From the NCBI GenBank assembly GCA_037127255.1, contig JBANSL010000019.1:18685001-18749000 (forward strand): 64,000 nt of DNA. The letters run 5' to 3'. The position numbers and the translations under genes are program-made. This document shows positions 59,644-64,000 of the stretch, in pieces. Source of the DNA: Persicaria tinctoria. Its lineage: Eukaryota; Streptophyta; Magnoliopsida; Caryophyllales; Polygonaceae. Within the stretch, counting starts at the first letter, position 1, and each line of letters starts with the position of its first letter. The notes under the pieces are model-generated. The model did no database searches and had not been told where the DNA came from. It worked only from the letters and a program-made list of their open reading frames with translations.

Positions 59644-60606
59644 TTAATAGCATCTTGTCTGTAACACCGTCTATCAGATTTAGGGATTTCAAGACATTCT
59701 AACGTAGCTGTGGTTTAGATGTATTTCCGTGGGATATTCTGGACAACTGTTGGTCTTTTGTATCATTTTGGATGCGTTTTCAGTGGCACTCTTTGAAGCC
59801 ATTGGAATTGACATTTTATCTAATGTTTTAATGTAAATTGTGTGTGCATTTCTGGTTCAGCATTGTTTTCTGCTAGTTTGTTTCAGCAAATGTTCCAGCA
59901 AGGATTTCAGCAAAATACTTCACCATATCTGTTTGCTGAAACAGTTTATAAGTCAACCAAAAATCAAAATCATCATTATTTGCCTGTATCTATCTGGTGT
60001 TGAGCTTACTAAATAGACATTTAGTTAATGGTATAATGTAAATTTTTTAGTTTTCTTGTTTCAGCATATTGTTTCAACAAGTTATGTTTTCAAGTCGACA
60101 CCAACATATAATGTTAAGTTGCCATATTTTAGAGAAACACAGAAATATAATCTCCAAAGAAGGTACTTATTGTGTCTGTCAAGGTGCCATAGTTGTTCAA
60201 GTTATGGTTTCAGCATTTTCCGCCAAGACATTTATTTTCAGCACATTTTTTCATGATGAAACAGAGAAGATTGCCTAGAACAAAGCTTAAGCATAGCAAT
60301 AAATGGTAAACATAATGAACTAAAAACAATATGATATAGCAAAGCAATGACACAGAGTACAACAGATTAAAAAAAACACAAAGCATCTCGTAAAATTCAT
60401 ATCAAATTGCTGAAACAGTGTAAAACTGAACTAAAAATTAAAATCAGCACATTTTTCTGTAGCCAGCTTCATTGGTGTTGAGCTTTTGAATTCTTCCTGT
60501 GCTCCCTTTGAAGCCATTCCTTACTGTATTTTGCTCTTCTCACAAACTCTCCCTTGGAGTCTAAAAGGTACTTTCCTTTTCTAAGGAGGTCGACCACATC
60601 TCTTCC
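59644..60606. other. Gap between the convergent MULE genes
   Basis: About 960 bp between the two stop codons, AT-rich, without a credible ORF. It contains seven of the octamers and several near-matches (for example GTTCCAGCA, ATCAGCAC). It presumably holds both 3' UTRs. Confidence 0.5.
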
Positions 60607-62946
60607 TTACATTGGGGGGGGGGGGTAACACTTAATCTGTTTAATATATTCAGGAAGGTTTATTTCATCATCAGGGAGGACTGGATATATGGTTTCAGCA
60701 TGTGCTAAAATCCAAGATTCGTTTGTGTAGAAACCAACAACAAAATCTGAAACATCAAGCCTTTTAGACACTATCGCCGACAGAGCATGTATGCATGGGA
60801 TTTTTTGAATGTCAAACACCCTACAGGTGCATTGTTTTGCTGAAAGATCAACAACAGTCCGCGTACCTTCTCCAGTAACCTCAAATACAGACTCATTCAA
60901 GTGCTTTACAGTGTATGCACCGACATCCTTTTGCAATTCCTGGATCATTTTCATTATTGCAGGGGCGACTCTCTGTGTATTTAGTGCTGCAGACTTCCTT
61001 CTATCTTGAGACCACTCTGTGAACTTATCTCTAAAAAACTCCAACACTGCAACAATGGGCAAATTTTTTTTACCACTCAAAACAGAGTTTAAGCTTTCAG
61101 CGTTGTTGGATGTCATCATGTTATACCGATTACCCTTTGCATGTGCTCTTGCCCACCTCTCCAACCCCGTGGATATCAAATATGTTTCTAGGCTTGGGCA
61201 TTCTTCTTTTATACGGTCAAATTGGTGTGCAAAATCACCAACAGTGTAGGTTTCAGCAGCCTGTTGGAACATGTCTGCAAGATGCCTTTGCTTGAAAGTT
61301 GCTTGGATGTTCTGCTTCAAATGCCACATGCATACGCAATGGGTAGCATTAGGGTATATCTTTTTGATAGCCTTAGAAATGCTGGAATGCCTATCAGAAA
61401 CAAACACCAAATCATCTGTAGGTTGTATAACTTTACTGAGTTGCTGGAAAAACCACTCCCAAGATGCATTATTTTCTGTGTCAACAATCCCAATAGCAAG
61501 CGGCTATAATTTCATATTTGCATCTTGGGTAACTGCTCCAAGCAATGTACCCTTATATTCCCCTGTTAAGAATGTGTCATCTACTACAACAACCTACAAA
61601 TAAGACGAGAATAATTTAAATACTGAAATCACCATAATTTTGCTAAATTATAAATGATTATGTACATATACATACCTTTTTTAAGATGGGGAATGCTCTA
61701 ATGGATTGTCCATAAGACAGGAATAAGTATTCGAACCTTTTAGCACTGTCTGTTTTGATGAGAGCTACTGTTCCTGGATTTTTCTCCATAAGAATGTGAC
61801 AATATGACGGCAAGGCAGCAAAATTTGATTCTGGTGACCTTTTTTCTCTCACTTGAGCTATTCGTGCTGACTTCCATGCCTTCCAATAAGTAATTGAGAT
61901 CTTGTGGTATGTTCTCATCTTATCAATAATTTGTTTTGGAGTGTATCCACTGTTGAAAACACAGAAATTAGTAACAATAAATATAGTGCTGAAATGAAAG
62001 CTGAAACTAAAATGCTGAAACTAACTGCTGAAACAGTATACACCTTGATTGTATGAGGCTGGCAATAACATTGGATGGTGCATGCTTGGAGTGTCTTGTT
62101 CTTGTATCCCATGTGCATGTGTGTATATCTCTATACAATATCACCTCATAACAAATAGCTGAAATTCTCTTTGTATGCAATTTCCAATCACAATTTCTGT
62201 CTATGCATGCTGCTCTATAATATTTTGGTGTTGATTTTTTAACCTCAAATCCAAATATGTCTGTCATAGACATAATGTATAGAGCATCCTTTACTGCCTG
62301 TCTAGATTCAAATGTTTTTCCAACATACATAACCCTTGGGCATTAAGTGACACGGTTGACAATACTGTCCGTGATAGAGCTTCCAGCAACCCTTTCATCA
62401 ACTGTGTTCCCTTTTCTTTTCATCATCTGAAAATGATTCACTGTTTTCAGCATTAGAGGAATATGAAAATATGTCAGCATCCATATCGTCTTGTGGCACA
62501 TCCTGAATCTCATCAAAAATAGAGACATTTTCTATTATATCCAAATTGCTGCTATATCTCTCATCAGTTTCAGGAAGCTCAACAGTTTTAGCAGTAAATT
62601 GAAACTCATGGACAACAATATCCAATGGCAAGGTGTTTGTGACACACAACTCTACAGAAAAATTCACTCCATCCAGCTTACTCAACAACAAGAATTCTTT
62701 TAAATCAACATCAGAATCTACCTTGAGCGGTGCTTTCAATGTCTTGAAGGGGTGCAAATGGCTGAATTCCAATTCAACTGATTCATCAACATTGAATTTG
62801 CTGCAAACCTTGTCCCTCAAGGTTAATAAAGTGATTGCATCCTCTAGCACAAAAGCCTTTGAAGTAGTGTTTCCATCGAACAGTAATCTTGTTTCAGCAA
62901 CTCTCCACTTTCCCCAATACACAACAGTTACAATGTTTGATGACAT
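60607..62946 (-). pseudogene. MuDR-type (MULE) transposase, decayed
   Basis: From the ATG at 62,946 the protein starts MSSNIVTVVYWGKW and has a PB1-like N-terminal region. A DNA-binding zinc ribbon follows (CIDRNCDWKLHTKRI...CTWDTRTRHSKHAPSN, about 62,230-62,050). After an exon at about 61,918-61,670 comes the DDE catalytic domain: VVVDDTFLTGEYKG (first Asp, about 61,595), VFVSDRHSSI (second Asp, about 61,395) and NNAESLNS (Glu, about 61,090). The SWIM zinc finger CTCRVFDIQKIPCIHAL lies at about 60,830-60,780. A TAG at 61,504-61,506 replaces a tyrosine expected before PLAIGIVDTEN, and a frameshift plus stop lies between about 62,400 and 62,335. All catalytic residues remain visible. It runs convergent to the Ulp1-like gene. 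Confidence 0.85.
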
Positions 62947-63805
62947 TTCTACCCCTGCAAATGATTGTTTGACAATATTAAAGTACTTGAAATATAATTG
63001 GAATGCATTTCCACAAAAACGAACATATATCTGCAGAAACACTAAAAAACAGAGTTGTTGGAAACAACTAAAAAACAGATAAATGCAATCCACATGAGAT
63101 CAATATTCCACAGTTTCAGCAATCGAAAACGATAGTTTCATTCCACATGCTAATGTTATATAGAAAATTGAAACATATACTTGCAAAAACACTTTTAGTA
63201 GCAATTAAAAAAACAGGAATTATGTTAGTTTCAGCAGATCTCGTAGAAACTTTGTGCCTTCACAACAGATCACAACAGAAAGTATTGAACTATAATAAAT
63301 TGATAGAAAGTATTGATCTATAAGAGATCACAACAGAAACAATATAAACGATCATAACAGATCTGTTGGAACGTTACTTGTAGCAGAAAAATCGAAAATC
63401 CGTGTTTCAGCAAACCGAAAATCTGTTAGTTTCGATCACATCAGACCAGATCTGTAATGAATTAATAGCATAATCAAAATTTCGAAGAACATTGCTGAAG
63501 AATAGTCCAAAATTACAGGAAAAAACGAGCGATAACGCTTACTTTCTGTTGTGATCACTTACTTTGTCGATATGCTTACGTAGTAGAAGCAATTCAACAA
63601 TTTACAGCAGCAATTCAACGTTACTTTGTCGATCGATGAATTTACAGCAGCAAGGATGAAGAGGAGAATGCGTGTGTGGCAAGGTTTTCTGTGTGTTTCG
63701 GTTTCAGCATGATGAAAAATTCAGTTGACAAATCCCAAATATGGAGAGGGTGGGAGACGTATTCCTAATATAACCCAAAATCGTGGCCTATATGGTAAAT
63801 GCCCC
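62947..63805. promoter_or_regulatory. Right subterminal region of the MULE, presumed transposase promoter
   Basis: Non-coding region between the transposase start and the right terminus, with TTTCAGCA copies at 63,114, 63,229, 63,405 and 63,702. It also holds repeated phrases such as GATCACAACAGAAA (about 63,269 and 63,326) and AATTTACAGCAGCAA (about 63,599 and 63,639). By position it should hold the promoter of the transposase. No TATA box was assigned. Confidence 0.4.
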
Positions 63806-63823
63806 AAAATTAAATTATAGAAG

Positions 63824-64000
63824 ATTTGGGATAAGAGAATAGAGGAAGTAGATCTTACCTACTCATGTAAATTAAATTTCACATTTTCATAGGAATAGAA
63901 ATTGTGGGTTTTCTTCTAAAAAAAAATGAAAGAAATTGTGGCTTTTATATTTTATTAAAAAAAATTATAAGAGATTTGGGATAAGAGAATAGAAGAAATA
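63824..64000. repeat. Direct repeats ATTTGGGATAAGAGAAT in the right flank
   Basis: Two copies at 63,824-63,840 and 63,974-63,990, about 150 bp apart, both followed by AGA(G/A)GAA. The third copy, at 54,538, is on the left side of the MULE. All are in the same orientation, so they belong to the host locus, probably a tandem repeat running out of the window. Confidence 0.65.

Larger units (their letters stand above)
55378..63709. repeat. Dispersed octamer TTTCAGCA, about 40 exact copies in the MULE
   Basis: Plus-strand copies at 55378, 55404, 56294, 56324, 56341, 56357, 57041, 57497, 57844, 58853, 58932, 59881, 59905, 60059, 60208, 60236, 60693, 61251, 62445, 62892, 63114, 63229, 63405 and 63702. 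Minus-strand copies (TGCTGAAA) at 56869, 57249, 58070, 58100, 58175, 58229, 58481, 58835, 59213, 59261, 59934, 60408, 60838, 61987, 62013 and 62026. Chance expectation for both strands over 8.3 kb is about 0.25 with equal base frequencies. Copies lie in exons, introns, the gap between the genes and the right subterminal part. I noticed none in the gene island. Confidence 0.85.
54591..63805. mobile_element. Large Mutator-like element with Ulp1-like gene and transposase, 9.2 kb
   Basis: A perfect 9-bp AAAATTAAA (54,582-54,590 and 63,806-63,814) brackets the element, the duplication size of MULEs. The termini are degenerate inverted copies: left GAGAAAATTTGCCCCTTTGG and, in reverse complement, right GGGGCATTTACCATATAGG, with similarity continuing inward for about 80 bases (GTCCCCCAACTCTG against GTCTCCCACCCTCT). 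Two convergent genes fill it: a DUF1985/Ulp1-like protease gene (plus) and a MuDR-type transposase (minus). MULEs carrying Ulp1-like genes are known in plants (Kaonashi-type elements in Arabidopsis). Both genes are broken, so this copy is not autonomous. Confidence 0.8.

Noticed and set aside
55378..63709. TTTCAGCA as simply the plant 3' splice-site consensus (TTTCAG|)
   Set aside because: Only the copy at 58,932 is used as an acceptor in my model; most copies are in exons, spacers or the opposite strand, and the CA after the AG is invariant in the array.
54538..63840. ATTTGGGATAAGAGAAT on both sides as the target duplication of the MULE
   Set aside because: It is 17 bp, occurs a third time at 63,974, and lies outside the better-supported 9-bp AAAATTAAA that directly abuts the inverted termini.

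Overview
This window is nuclear DNA of a flowering plant, almost certainly a eudicot. The evidence is multi-exon genes with short GT-AG introns, AT-rich spacers, a plastid-targeted tryptophan enzyme, plant-only transporter families and a dense load of plant transposons. The family cannot be fixed from sequence alone; the short AMT1 form is known from asterids such as tomato, which is only a hint. I saw no rRNA, tRNA, CRISPR or bacterial operon.

Layout. Positions 1-31,400 are a transposon graveyard: three poly(T)-headed GC-rich retroposons (0.7-6.5 kb), two Tourist-like MITEs, two non-autonomous hAT elements, several Helitrons, an internally deleted Ty1/copia element with matching target duplication (11,965-16,891), an LTR with a decayed leader ORF (20,559-22,127), a fold-back MULE (22,378-24,371), a decayed Helitron helicase (24.6-26.7 kb) and a decayed Harbinger-type SANT gene (27.2-28.3 kb).

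Positions 31,500-53,813 are the gene island. It holds anthranilate synthase alpha (11 exons, 603 aa by my splicing), an intronless AMT1 ammonium transporter (464 aa), an ABCG31-type full-size ABC transporter (23 exons, 1430 aa) and, on the minus strand, a CAX-type vacuolar cation/H+ exchanger (10 exons, 425 aa). All four reading frames stay open through my exon models. The neighbours do not form a functional pathway. Introns and spacers carry a SINE, an RTE LINE tail, a hAT element and a LINE fossil.

Positions 54,591-63,805 are one 9.2-kb Mutator-like element with a 9-bp target duplication. It carries two convergent genes: a plus-strand DUF1985 + Ulp1-like cysteine protease gene and a minus-strand MuDR-type transposase, both broken by frameshifts or stops. 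The element is peppered with about 40 exact copies, on both strands, of the octamer TTTCAGCA. This self-labelling motif array, paired with a DUF1985/Ulp1 gene, is the most interesting signal here. It resembles the VANDAL anti-silencing logic of Arabidopsis, but with a different motif.

All splice sites, translations and repeat alignments were read by eye; boundaries may be off by a few bases.
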